The notes beneath the pieces are model-generated. The model did no database searches. It was not told the origin of the DNA and saw only the letters and a list, made by a program, of their open reading frames with translations. From Staphylococcus sp. Marseille-Q5304 (lineage in GTDB: Bacteria > Bacillota > Bacilli > Staphylococcales > Staphylococcaceae): DNA of 64,000 nucleotides. The stretch is taken from contig NZ_CALSFP010000001.1 in the NCBI RefSeq assembly GCF_943737015.1, positions 1,984,001 to 2,048,000 on the forward strand, in the 5' to 3' direction. Numbering within the stretch: position 1 is the stretch's first letter; each line of letters starts with the position of its first letter. Both the position numbers and the translations under genes were made by a program. Of this stretch, positions 55,374 through 64,000 are shown piece after piece.

Positions 55374-57177
55374 TGGTGCAGTTGGAACCATCTTATACTC
55401 AGAAGGCATCGATACTTGCCCAGAAGCTTATAACTTAACACACCCTGAGAAGATAGAACGTATTCACCGCTCTTATATAGAAGCTGGTGCAGATATTATC
55501 CAAACAAATACGTATGGTGCCAACTTTGAAAAGTTAAAACCTTTCGGCCTAGAACATAAAGTTAAAGACATACATCAAGCAGCTGTGCAAATCGCCAAAC
55601 GTGCTGCGAACGATCAAACCTTTATTTTAGGAACGATTGGTGGCTTTAGAGGAATAAAGCAGGAAGACTTGGAACTATCTTCTATTCTTTATCATAGCGG
55701 TATTCAAATCGATACATTAGTAGAATCCGGTGTCGACGGTCTACTGTTTGAAACGTATTATGATTTAGATGAACTCACCCAAGTTATTCAAGAAACGAAG
55801 CGTAAATATCCTGAACTACCACTCATTGCTCAGTTTACAGCACTCAATACAAACTATCTTAGAGATGGTACACCGATTAACAAAGCATTAAAGCAAATTA
55901 TCTCAAGTGGTGCCAATGTTGTCGGTTTGAATTGTCATCATGGTCCACATCATATGCAGGAATCATTTTCCCATATTGAACTACCGGAAAATGCGTACTT
56001 GTCGTGTTATCCAAATGCGAGTTTGCTTGACCTTGAAAATAGTGAGTTTAAATATAGTGATAATGCAGCTTATTTCGGTGAAGTAGCTAAGCAAATTGTC
56101 GATGAAGGTGTAAGAATTATTGGTGGATGTTGTGGTACAACACCAGAACATATTCGGCATATCAAGTCAGCCGTTAAAGATTTAACACCGATTACTCAGA
56201 AAAATGTCATTCCCTTTGAAAAACATAGTAATCGTACAAATCACACACAAACAAATCACAATTTAACAGATAAAGTGAAGTCACGCCCTACGATTATCGT
56301 AGAGCTAGATACCCCTAAACATTTAGATACAGATAAATTTTTCAGAAATATCAGACGATTAGATGATGCTGATATCGATGCAGTGACTTTAGCCGACAAT
56401 TCATTGGCCACGGTACGCATTAGTAATATCGCGGCTGCAAGTATTATTAAACAACAATACGACATCGAACCTCTCGTACACATTACGTGTCGAGACCGGA
56501 ACCTCATCGGCTTACAATCTCATTTACTCGGTTTATCATTGCTCGGCGTAAATGAAATATTGACGATTACAGGCGATCCCGCCAAAGTTGGTAATTTACC
56601 CGGTGCTTCAAATGTTTATGATGTAAATTCCAAAGGTTTAACCGAAATCGCCTTACGCTTTAACCAAGGTATTAATACTGACGGAGATGCGCTGAAGGTC
56701 CATACGAACTTCAACATCGCAGGGGCTTTTGATCCCAATGTGAGAAAACTTGATGGTGCCGTTAGACGACTTGAGAGAAAGCGTGAAAGTGGCATGCACT
56801 ATTTCATCACACAACCCGTTTACTCCAAAGCGAAAATCAAAGAAGTATACGAAGCAACGAAACACCTTGATACTTCCCTATTCATCGGTATCATGCCGAT
56901 AACGAGTTATAAAAATGCATTATTTTTACACAATGAAGTCCCTGGCATCAAACTTTCTGAAGAAGTGTTACAACAATTTGAAGCTGTAAAGGATGATAAA
57001 GCGAAGACAAGAGAACTAAGTATGAGCATTTCTAAAGATTTAATCGATACAGTACACGAATATTTCAACGGTTTATACTTAATCACCCCCTTCCAAAGTG
57101 TCGAATACACACTTGAACTGGCGAATTATTCGAAGCAAATTACAACAAACACAAATAAACAGGAGGCAATACTATGA
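55327..57177 (+). CDS. metF: Bifunctional homocysteine S-methyltransferase/methylenetetrahydrofolate reductase
   Basis: A 616-residue fusion protein. The N-terminal half is a zinc-dependent homocysteine methyltransferase (Cys in GLNCHHG near 203, CC in [10 protein letters not shown] near 270). The C-terminal half from about 330 is a flavin MTHFR ([24 protein letters not shown]). It supplies 5-methyl-THF for MetE. SD AAAGGAGG (about 55315) lies inside metC. The two-domain form is normal for Firmicutes YitJ/MetF proteins. Confidence 0.94.
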   Translation: MNPLLNKLRNNLLVADGAVGTILYSEGIDTCPEAYNLTHPEKIERIHRSYIEAGADIIQTNTYGANFEKLKPFGLEHKVKDIHQAAVQIAKRAANDQTFILGTIGGFRGIKQEDLELSSILYHSGIQIDTLVESGVDGLLFETYYDLDELTQVIQETKRKYPELPLIAQFTALNTNYLRDGTPINKALKQIISSGANVVGLNCHHGPHHMQESFSHIELPENAYLSCYPNASLLDLENSEFKYSDNAAYFGEVAKQIVDEGVRIIGGCCGTTPEHIRHIKSAVKDLTPITQKNVIPFEKHSNRTNHTQTNHNLTDKVKSRPTIIVELDTPKHLDTDKFFRNIRRLDDADIDAVTLADNSLATVRISNIAAASIIKQQYDIEPLVHITCRDRNLIGLQSHLLGLSLLGVNEILTITGDPAKVGNLPGASNVYDVNSKGLTEIALRFNQGINTDGDALKVHTNFNIAGAFDPNVRKLDGAVRRLERKRESGMHYFITQPVYSKAKIKEVYEATKHLDTSLFIGIMPITSYKNALFLHNEVPGIKLSEEVLQQFEAVKDDKAKTRELSMSISKDLIDTVHEYFNGLYLITPFQSVEYTLELANYSKQITTNTNKQEAIL

Positions 57178-59414
57178 CAATTAAAACATCAAACTTAGGA
57201 TTCCCAAGATTAGGTAGAAAAAGAGAATGGAAAAAGGCAATCGAAAGTTATTGGTCAAATAAGATTGACCGCGACACATTACACCAACAACTTACAGATT
57301 TGCATAAAGAAAACTTATTATTACAAAAAAATTATCATTTAGATAGTATTCCGGTAGGAGATTTCTCCCTGTATGACCATATATTAGATACATCATTGTT
57401 GTTCAACATCATACCTGAACGTTTCCAAGGACGTCCGGTTAATGACGACCTCTTATTTGATATTGCACGCGGTAATAAAGAACACGTAGCAAGTGCATTA
57501 ATTAAATGGTTTAACACGAACTACCATTATATCGTGCCAGAATGGGATGCAGCTGAACCTAAAATAAATCATAATATCTTATTAGAAAGATTACAGTATG
57601 CACAGTCATTAAACGTCAATGCTCATCCTGTCATCGTTGGACCTATCACCTTCGTTAAATTATCTAAAGGTGGCAATCAATCATTCGACGAAAAGGTTGA
57701 AACGTTACTGCCTTTATATAAAGAAGTCTTACAAACATTCGTCGATGCCGGCGTCGAGTATATCCAAATAGATGAACCGGTATTAGTTGAGGATGGCAGT
57801 GAACAATACGAAACGATCACTCAACAAGCCTACGAATACTTTGCACAAGCCGGTTTAGGTCAATCAATAGTGATCCAAACTTACTTCGAACGTGTCAATT
57901 TAAAGTTTCTTAACCGTTTACCAGTTAAAGGTTATGGATTGGATTTTGTACACGATCACGGCAAGAACTTAACACAAATTGAAGCAGGCGATTTAGACAA
58001 AGATAAATCATTATACGCAGGAATCATCGATGGACGTAATGTGTGGGCTAGTGATATTGAAGCTAAGAAAACTGTTATCGAAACATTATCTAAATATACA
58101 GATGATCTCGTTATTCAACCCTCATCATCACTATTACACGTACCTGTTTCACTAGATGACGAATCGTTAGACGAAGATATCGCTGAAGGGTTAAGTTTCG
58201 CAACTGAAAAGTTAGATGAACTCGATGCATTGCGACGTCTGTTCAATGACAAAGATGATGAGAAATTTAACCAGTTCAAAGCACGTTATGAACGTTTCCA
58301 ACAACAGTCATTTAAAAATCTAGAATATGACTTTAACAGCGTGCCTACATCAAGACAATCCGATTTCCAACAACGTAAAGTCGCACAACAATTACGACTT
58401 AATTTACCTGATTTACCTACAACAACAATCGGTTCTTTCCCGCAATCACGTGAAGTTCGTAAACAACGTGCAGACTGGAAAAATAACCGTATTTCAGATC
58501 AGGCGTATCAAACATTTTTAGAACAAGAAATCGCTCGCTGGATTAACATACAAGAAGATATCGGGTTAGATGTATTTGTCCACGGTGAATTCGAGCGTAA
58601 CGACATGGTCGAATTCTTTGGTGAAAAACTTCAAGGTTTCTTAGTTACAAAATATGGCTGGGTACAATCATATGGGTCACGCGCTGTGAAACCACCTATT
58701 ATTTATGGAGATGTTAAATGGACTGAACCTATCACAGTCAAAGAAACGACCTACGCTCAAAGTTTAACTGATAAACCTGTAAAAGGTATGCTCACAGGTC
58801 CTGTAACTATTTTAAATTGGTCGTTCGAACGTGTTGATTTACCACGTGAAACTGTACAGGATCAAATCGCTCTCGCTATCAACGAGGAAGTCCTAGCTTT
58901 AGAATCAGCGGGTATTCAAATTATCCAAGTTGATGAGCCTGCATTAAGAGAAGGGTTACCGTTACGTTCTGAATACCATAAAGATTATCTCGATAAAGCC
59001 GTACGTTCCTTTAAACTTTCAACTTCGTCCGTGGATGATGCTACACAAATTCATACGCATATGTGTTATTCTCAATTTGGTCAGATTATCCATGCGATTT
59101 ATGATTTAGATGCCGATGTCATTTCAATCGAGACATCACGAAGTCACGGCGATCTCATCAAAGATTTTGAAGATATAACATATGATTTAGGTATTGGACT
59201 TGGCGTATACGATATTCACAGTCCGCGTATTCCAACTGAAGATGAAATTACAACTGCGATTCACCGCGCCTTACAGCAAATCGATCGCTCACTGTTCTGG
59301 GTAAATCCTGATTGTGGATTGAAGACACGTAAAGAAGAAGAAGTTCAACAAGCATTAACAGTACTCGTTAATTCAGTTAATAAATTAAGAAAATCGCATT
59401 CTAAAGCTGTTTAA
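57174..59414 (+). CDS. metE: Cobalamin-independent methionine synthase
   Basis: A 746-residue enzyme that transfers a methyl group from methyltetrahydrofolate to homocysteine. The C-terminal zinc site is complete: His and Cys in [10 protein letters not shown] near 640, Glu in [10 protein letters not shown] near 665, Cys in NPDCGLKTR near 720. It overlaps metF by 4 bases. SD ACAGGAGG. Secure. Confidence 0.97.
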   Translation: MTIKTSNLGFPRLGRKREWKKAIESYWSNKIDRDTLHQQLTDLHKENLLLQKNYHLDSIPVGDFSLYDHILDTSLLFNIIPERFQGRPVNDDLLFDIARGNKEHVASALIKWFNTNYHYIVPEWDAAEPKINHNILLERLQYAQSLNVNAHPVIVGPITFVKLSKGGNQSFDEKVETLLPLYKEVLQTFVDAGVEYIQIDEPVLVEDGSEQYETITQQAYEYFAQAGLGQSIVIQTYFERVNLKFLNRLPVKGYGLDFVHDHGKNLTQIEAGDLDKDKSLYAGIIDGRNVWASDIEAKKTVIETLSKYTDDLVIQPSSSLLHVPVSLDDESLDEDIAEGLSFATEKLDELDALRRLFNDKDDEKFNQFKARYERFQQQSFKNLEYDFNSVPTSRQSDFQQRKVAQQLRLNLPDLPTTTIGSFPQSREVRKQRADWKNNRISDQAYQTFLEQEIARWINIQEDIGLDVFVHGEFERNDMVEFFGEKLQGFLVTKYGWVQSYGSRAVKPPIIYGDVKWTEPITVKETTYAQSLTDKPVKGMLTGPVTILNWSFERVDLPRETVQDQIALAINEEVLALESAGIQIIQVDEPALREGLPLRSEYHKDYLDKAVRSFKLSTSSVDDATQIHTHMCYSQFGQIIHAIYDLDADVISIETSRSHGDLIKDFEDITYDLGIGLGVYDIHSPRIPTEDEITTAIHRALQQIDRSLFWVNPDCGLKTRKEEEVQQALTVLVNSVNKLRKSHSKAV

Positions 59415-59452
59415 CACGAAGTTATTAAATATAGTAAATTGAAGGTGATATC

Positions 59453-60199
59453 ATGAGCTATCCTTTATGGCAACAACTAGAACAATTGAAAGCATCCACA
59501 TGGGTCGATTTAACACATACATTTAATGAAGACATCCCATGTTTTAGTGAGTTTGAACGTGCTAAGGTTTCTACATTATTTAATGTAGCTGACGATGGAT
59601 TTTACGTTCAAAATTGGAATATCGTTACACAATATGGTACTCACATCGATGCACCCATCCATTTTGTTGAAAATAAACGCTATTTAAACGAATTAGATTT
59701 AAAAGAACTTGTCTTACCTTTAATTGTGTTAGATTTTTCAAAAGAAGTGGCTGATAATGCAGACTTCATCGTCACAACTGAACATATCAAAGCTTGGGAA
59801 CAACAACACGGTGAAATTGAACCTGGTACATTCGTCGCATTACGTACAGACTGGTCAAAACGTTGGCCAGATGCAGAGCAATTTGAAAACAAAGACAGCG
59901 AAGGTAATCTTCACTTACCAGGTTGGGGATTAGATGCATTAAAATATTTACTCGAAGAACGTCATGTTAAGGCAATTGGCCATGAAACCTTTGATACTGA
60001 CGCTTCCGTAGACGTTGCTAAAAATGGTGATATCGTAGGTGAACGTTATGTGCTTGGTCAGGACACTTTCCAAGTTGAATTACTTACGAATTTAGACCAA
60101 CTCCCTACGCGCGGAGCAATCATTTATACAATAAGTGCAAAGCCAGACAAAGCACCCGGTTTCCCTGTACGTGCTTTTGCGATAAAACCTAATGAATAA
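59453..60199 (+). CDS. Cyclase family protein (kynurenine formamidase-like metal hydrolase)
   Basis: A 248-residue protein of the cyclase family with the metal-binding H-x-G-T-H-x-D-like motif QYGTHIDAPIHF near residue 60 and TDWSKRWPD further on. It is the last gene of the methionine operon; an equivalent last gene exists in S. aureus metICFE. Its substrate in methionine metabolism is not known. SD GAAGGTG precedes the ATG. A strong terminator follows. Confidence 0.88.
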   Translation: MSYPLWQQLEQLKASTWVDLTHTFNEDIPCFSEFERAKVSTLFNVADDGFYVQNWNIVTQYGTHIDAPIHFVENKRYLNELDLKELVLPLIVLDFSKEVADNADFIVTTEHIKAWEQQHGEIEPGTFVALRTDWSKRWPDAEQFENKDSEGNLHLPGWGLDALKYLLEERHVKAIGHETFDTDASVDVAKNGDIVGERYVLGQDTFQVELLTNLDQLPTRGAIIYTISAKPDKAPGFPVRAFAIKPNE

Positions 60200-60207
60200 A
60201 ATTATGG

Positions 60208-60245
60208 AAAGCCACATCCTACATTATAGGATGTGGCTTTTTTTA
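60208..60245 (+). terminator. Terminator of the methionine operon
   Basis: AAAGCCACATCCT pairs with AGGATGTGGCTTT, followed by TTTTT. Confidence 0.92.
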
Positions 60246-60285
60246 TAAATATGGAGGGCGTATCTATTTAAGATATGGACAGTGT

Positions 60286-60867
60286 TTAATTAACCTTATC
60301 GAATGATTTTGGATAAAAGTTAACTTTAAATTCATCAAATGGTGCAACGCGCATGAAGACTTTACCGACCATCTTATCTTTCGAAACTAACCCTAAATCA
60401 CGTCTACTATCATTACTCACAGCACGGTTATCCCCTAATACTAAATATTTATCTTTAGGGATGGTACGTCTGCCATGCGAATGTTGAATATCAGAAACAT
60501 CGAAGTCTTCTGTTAAACGCGGACTAACATTCACTCTCTTATTATATTTTAAATATGGTTCCTTGACGTATTTACCATTTATGTATAATTTATCTTTTTT
60601 ATAACTTACTTTATCTCCTGGTTTACCAATTAATCTTTTAATATAATCTCTTTTTTCATCTGCGTGGAAAATAACTACATCACCACGATTCCATCGATTT
60701 AAAGTTTTAGCAGTTTTATTCACTAATAGCTCATCGTTGTCTTCAAAGGTAGGGTACATCGATTCACCTTGAACGGTATATCTTGTTAATAAAAACGTGC
60801 TCACGACCCATGCTAACAATAAACCGATTACGATAGCGATAAGCCATTCCAAAACACTTTTCCTCAT
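60286..60867 (-). CDS. spsB: Type I signal peptidase (SpsB type)
   Basis: A 193-residue membrane-anchored peptidase that removes Sec signal peptides. The N-terminal helix spans about residues 7-28. Catalytic Ser36 lies in QGESMYPTF and Lys77 in YIKRLIG; these are the same positions as in S. aureus SpsB. LGDNRAVSNDSRRDLG is the late family motif. The frame opens six codons earlier, but GGAGG lies 9 bases before ATG 60867. There is no inactive spsA partner beside it, and spsA-spsB pairs are usual elsewhere, so this may be an extra or relocated copy. Confidence 0.93.
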   Translation of the reverse strand: MRKSVLEWLIAIVIGLLLAWVVSTFLLTRYTVQGESMYPTFEDNDELLVNKTAKTLNRWNRGDVVIFHADEKRDYIKRLIGKPGDKVSYKKDKLYINGKYVKEPYLKYNKRVNVSPRLTEDFDVSDIQHSHGRRTIPKDKYLVLGDNRAVSNDSRRDLGLVSKDKMVGKVFMRVAPFDEFKVNFYPKSFDKVN

Positions 60868-60951
60868 GTTTAATTTCCTCCACACATTTATTTTTTCAAC
60901 AATTTTACTTTATCATAAATAAATTAATCTTGTGTTAAGATAAAAAAATAC

Positions 60952-61045
60952 TAGAGAATGGGACAGAAATCGAATTTTTTAATAGAGCTTTCGTAGTCCA
61001 CAAATTAACAAAGAAGCTGAGACAACTATTTTTGTCCCAGCTTCA
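60952..61045. repeat. Dispersed intergenic repeat, copy B
   Basis: Shares TTTTAATAGAGCTTTCGTAG with copy A up to small changes, and the order GGGACAGAAATCG, CAAATTAACAAAG. The minus strand ends in GAAGCTGGGACA/TGTCTCAGCTTC plus T's behind the fadA gene, so it also works as a terminator. Confidence 0.75.
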
Positions 61046-61083
61046 AGTATTTATAAATGATAAATTTTATGTTTAAGCTTTCC

Positions 61084-62277
61084 TTAATTTCTTACGTATT
61101 CAAAGATACCTGCTGCACCCATGCCGCCACCGATACACATCGTTACCATGCCATATTTCGATTCAGGTCGTCGTTTCATTTCAGATAATAACTTCCCAAC
61201 TAACATCGCACCTGTCGCTCCTAATGGATGGCCTAAAGCGATGGCGCCTCCATTGACATTTGTCTTATCCATGTCTAAACCCGTCTCTCTGATTGCTGCG
61301 ATGGTTTGTGCAGCAAAAGCTTCATTTAATTCTATTAAATCAATATCTTCAAGTTCTAATTCCGTTGATTCTAATACTTCAGGAATTGCATATGCTGGTC
61401 CAATACCCATTAATTTAGGTTCAACACCCACTGCTTTATAACCTACAAATCGTGCGATTGGTGTGACGCCGAGTTCGTTAACCTTTTCGCCTGACATTAC
61501 GACTACAAAGCCTGCACCATCTGTTAAAGGCGCCGAGGAGCCTGCCGTCACTGTACCGTCAGCCTTAAACACAGTTGGTAACTTTGCTAAGTCATCCGTA
61601 TTTGTATTAGGTCTTAACGTCTCATCTTCCATAAAAGGTACCTTATTTACAATAGGTCCTTCTTCATCATAAGTGATTTGATTAATATCGATCGGGATAA
61701 TTTCTTCCTTAAACTTACCAACCTGTTGTGCATCGTAAGCACGTTTATGACTTTGCACTGCATATTGGTCTTGATCTTCACGCGATACATGATACGTTTC
61801 TGCAACCATTTCTGCCGTTAAGCCCATAGGATAAGAAACCCCTATATCATTATCTTGTAATAACGGGTTGTTTGTCGGTTCGTTTCCTCCCATTGGCACG
61901 GCACTCATGAGTTCTACTCCACCAGCAACAATGATATCCGCTTCATTTGCATTAATTTGGTTAGCTGCATGTGCAATTGTTTGTAAACCAGATGAACAAT
62001 AACGATTGACTGTTTGACCTGGCACTTCATTTGGTAAACCAGCTAATAATGCAATCGTTCTTGCTATATTTTGGCCTTGTAAACCTTCTGGAAATGCATT
62101 CCCAACAATAACATCTTCCACCATCGAAGGTTCAAATGTACCTCCTACTTTATCTAATACACCTTTTAATACTTTAGCGGCAACTTCATCCGGTCGTTCG
62201 TGAATCATTGCACCTCTACCCTGTTTCCCTATTCCAGCTGCTGAACGTCCATAAGCAACAATATATGCATCTCTCAT
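61084..62277 (-). CDS. fadA: Acetyl-CoA C-acyltransferase (3-ketoacyl-CoA thiolase)
   Basis: A 397-residue thiolase that cleaves 3-ketoacyl-CoA with CoA in beta-oxidation. The nucleophilic Cys is in NRYCSSGLQT near residue 90. The His is in GGAIALGHPLGATG near 350, and the second Cys in MCIGGGMGAAG near 381. It follows fadB by 36 bp. The pairing with fadB favours degradation of fatty acids. Complete. Confidence 0.95.
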   Translation of the reverse strand: MRDAYIVAYGRSAAGIGKQGRGAMIHERPDEVAAKVLKGVLDKVGGTFEPSMVEDVIVGNAFPEGLQGQNIARTIALLAGLPNEVPGQTVNRYCSSGLQTIAHAANQINANEADIIVAGGVELMSAVPMGGNEPTNNPLLQDNDIGVSYPMGLTAEMVAETYHVSREDQDQYAVQSHKRAYDAQQVGKFKEEIIPIDINQITYDEEGPIVNKVPFMEDETLRPNTNTDDLAKLPTVFKADGTVTAGSSAPLTDGAGFVVVMSGEKVNELGVTPIARFVGYKAVGVEPKLMGIGPAYAIPEVLESTELELEDIDLIELNEAFAAQTIAAIRETGLDMDKTNVNGGAIALGHPLGATGAMLVGKLLSEMKRRPESKYGMVTMCIGGGMGAAGIFEYVRN

Positions 62278-62312
62278 GTGACCTCACCCTTTCTTGATTT
62301 TTTATGCTTTAC

Positions 62313-64000
62313 TTAATTACGTAACGGTTTCCCTTTTTCTAACATGTGTGAAATACGATCATAGGTTTTTTTATTTTTTAGCAGTTCGATAAATCTTTCT
62401 TTTTCCATTTTTTGTAAATAACGTTGATCAATAAATGTATTTCTCGGGATATCGCCACCGGATAACACTTCCGCAATTTTCAATGTAATTTCGTAATCAT
62501 AATCACTAATAAAGTGTCCCACACGCTGTGCATCTATTTGACCTTCAACCAACGCTTTAAAGTCGCGACCTAAACCAATATATCGTTGTTTAGATTGAGG
62601 AATATAATTCGTTTCAGCTTCGAATAACGCACGTTTTAATGCGATTTCAACACGTTTTTCCGTATTGAAAATGATTGTGTCTGTGTTTCTTAAATAGCCA
62701 TATTTTTGTGCTTCATAAGCATTCGTTGATACTTTGGCTAATCCAACGTTCATTAACACTTTTTGCATCTGAGTTTGTTTTTCGTCGTTTTTATGCGTTG
62801 TACGTAAGATACGATCTGTCAATTCAGCTAGACCACCACCTGCTGGTAAGAGACCAACACCTGTTTCAACAAGTCCAATGTACGTCTCGCTTGCTGCTAC
62901 AACAAACGGTGAGTGGAGGACAAGTTCACATCCGCCACCAAGCGCTTTGCCATGGACTGCAGTAACAATTGGTTTCAATGCATATTTCAATCTACTGAAA
63001 CTGTAGTGTAATTTCTCGATAGATGCACCAACTAAATCATCTACACGTCCTTCTTCATGGGCTTTTTTCATTAATATTAAATTGGCACCTACACTGAAAT
63101 TATGGCCTCCTGCATAAATGACCATGCTGTTATAGTCTTCATTTTCTAGACGATCAATAGCCTCAACGAGATCATCTACAAAGCCATCTGAGATCACATT
63201 ATTTTTACTTTGTAATTTCAATAGCAGTTGTTGTTGATACGTTACAGAGAGATTTGAATCTTCTTTATTCCACAATTCGTGGTCGATATAAGCATCAACA
63301 GGTGTAATTCGTTCAATCGTTTCTCCTTCTTGGTAAAATGGTTCACTGCGTTGTTCAATCCACTCTGGTAAATCACCTAGTTCTGCTTTCATACGTTGTT
63401 TTACTCTATCGAAGCCCATTAAATCCCAAAGCTGGAATGGCCCTTGTTTCCAATTGAAGCCCCATACGATTGCTCTGTCTATATCTTTAAAGTCCTCAGC
63501 TGCCTTAGGGACGTTAATCGCTGAATAATAGAAGTTATTTCGTAGCGTTTCCCATAAGAACAATCCTGCTTTATCTTCTGCTTTGAAAATAATATCTAAA
63601 TTCGTTGCCAAGTCTTTACTAAACTGTTGCAAAATCTCATGTTGTGGTGGCTGAGGTACTACGTAATCATTCTTATCATAATCAAATACAAGGCGTTGTT
63701 TATCTACCTTTTTATAAAATCCTTGTTTCGTTTTCTTACCGAGTGCCCCGTTGTTATATAATTTCTGAGCCACTTTTGTCTCATGGAAATAAGGTTGTTC
63801 GGAAGGGTCTTGTTGCAATCCATTTATCACGGCATTGGCAATGTCTAAACCGACTAAATCGGATAATCCGTAAGTTCCCATGCGTGGGCGTCCAATGCTA
63901 CGACCTGTTAACGCATCAGTATCTGTAATAGAGAAGCCTTGTTCTTCAGCGTGGTACATAATGTCATTCATCGTTTGAGTTCCGACGCGATTCGCTACAA
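62313..64000 (-). CDS. fadB: 3-Hydroxyacyl-CoA dehydrogenase/enoyl-CoA hydratase, 5' end missing
   Basis: The frame stays open to the window edge (VANRVGTQTMNDIMYHAEE...), so the start lies beyond base 64000. The visible 562 residues begin within the 3-hydroxyacyl-CoA dehydrogenase domain (VANRVG is the hinge-type motif). They include the helical C-terminal domains (TDALTGRSIGRPRMGTYGLSD) and end with a crotonase-fold enoyl-CoA hydratase domain (YAGGHNFSVGANL; LPAGGGLAELTDR). This is the staphylococcal FadB layout, with the hydratase at the C-terminus. Operon with fadA. Confidence 0.93.
   Translation of the reverse strand, partial: VANRVGTQTMNDIMYHAEEQGFSITDTDALTGRSIGRPRMGTYGLSDLVGLDIANAVINGLQQDPSEQPYFHETKVAQKLYNNGALGKKTKQGFYKKVDKQRLVFDYDKNDYVVPQPPQHEILQQFSKDLATNLDIIFKAEDKAGLFLWETLRNNFYYSAINVPKAAEDFKDIDRAIVWGFNWKQGPFQLWDLMGFDRVKQRMKAELGDLPEWIEQRSEPFYQEGETIERITPVDAYIDHELWNKEDSNLSVTYQQQLLLKLQSKNNVISDGFVDDLVEAIDRLENEDYNSMVIYAGGHNFSVGANLILMKKAHEEGRVDDLVGASIEKLHYSFSRLKYALKPIVTAVHGKALGGGCELVLHSPFVVAASETYIGLVETGVGLLPAGGGLAELTDRILRTTHKNDEKQTQMQKVLMNVGLAKVSTNAYEAQKYGYLRNTDTIIFNTEKRVEIALKRALFEAETNYIPQSKQRYIGLGRDFKALVEGQIDAQRVGHFISDYDYEITLKIAEVLSGGDIPRNTFIDQRYLQKMEKERFIELLKNKKTYDRISHMLEKGKPLRN

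Noticed and set aside
58841..58856. parS-like CACGTGAAAC half-site inside metE (also near 27360 in fmdA)
   Set aside because: These coincide with Pro-Arg-Glu codons (CCA CGT GAA), common in this genome, and the left halves do not match parS; they are probably chance.
1..64000. CRISPR arrays, prophage, insertion sequences, tRNA or rRNA genes
   Set aside because: I saw no regularly spaced repeats, transposase or integrase genes, phage structural genes, or tRNA/rRNA sequence in the window.

Overview
The window is a piece of a low-GC Firmicutes chromosome whose gene content and order point to the genus Staphylococcus, most likely a coagulase-negative species. Pointers seen in the sequence are the ahpC-ahpF pair behind PerR operators, rpsF-ssb-rpsR next to ychF and a DUF951 gene, an mpsABC (DUF2294/DUF2309/NdhF-like) system, an orphan parB beside a T-box-controlled metI-metC-metF-metE operon, a GlcP-type glucose permease, an SpsB-type signal peptidase (Ser36/Lys77) and an LPETG wall-anchored protein. 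I cannot name the species from sequence alone.

Layout. 1-4.4 kb: peroxide defence (large-subunit catalase cut by the window edge; ahpCF behind two mirror-image PerR boxes). 4.6-11.6 kb: small single-gene units (lipoprotein, histidine phosphatase, small membrane proteins, PepSY protein, LysE exporter, poly-gamma-glutamate hydrolase-like protein), each closed by a hairpin terminator, plus one candidate small RNA. 11.6-14.6 kb: accessory-looking stretch with a repeat-containing LPXTG surface protein, a 58-residue membrane protein, two broken reading frames resembling Fst-type type I toxins, and an intact RelE/RelB-like toxin-antitoxin pair. 14.7-19.5 kb: core genes rpsR, ssb, rpsF (with an S6:S18 leader motif), a secreted GH25 muramidase, ychF, DUF951 and MscS. 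19.6-24.6 kb: mpsC, mpsB and mpsA, the last behind a long leader containing a terminator-like hairpin. 25-40.3 kb: metabolic and transport genes (choloylglycine hydrolase family, formamidase, acyl-CoA synthetase, M20 peptidase, stand-alone NRPS condensation domain, glcP, a frameshifted PAP2 phosphatase, two MFS exporters, HxlR and ArsR regulators, a methyltransferase). 40.5-51.3 kb: adenosine deaminase and a nine-gene assimilatory sulfate reduction cluster on the minus strand (cysH-cysJ-cysI-cobA-sirB-sirC-tauE-sat-cysC). 51.6-60.2 kb: parB and the T-box-controlled methionine operon. 60.3-64 kb: type I signal peptidase, then the fadA thiolase and the 3' part of fadB.

How the genes work together. 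The sulfate cluster takes sulfate to sulfide and also encodes the siroheme pathway that the sulfite reductase needs. The methionine operon takes cysteine-derived sulfur through cystathionine and homocysteine to methionine under tRNA-Met control. The two blocks lie only about 1.9 kb apart, so sulfur assimilation and its use are physically clustered.

Most notable: two genes (choloylglycine hydrolase and the ArsR-type regulator) have an ideal Shine-Dalgarno sequence followed at the right distance by AUC instead of AUG exactly where the family's first residue should be; a 16-bp palindrome upstream of rpsF matches parS except for its two central bases; a cluster of decayed type I toxin-like genes; an orphan condensation-domain protein; and a surface protein built from four 62-residue modules. 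None of the functional predictions was checked by database search.
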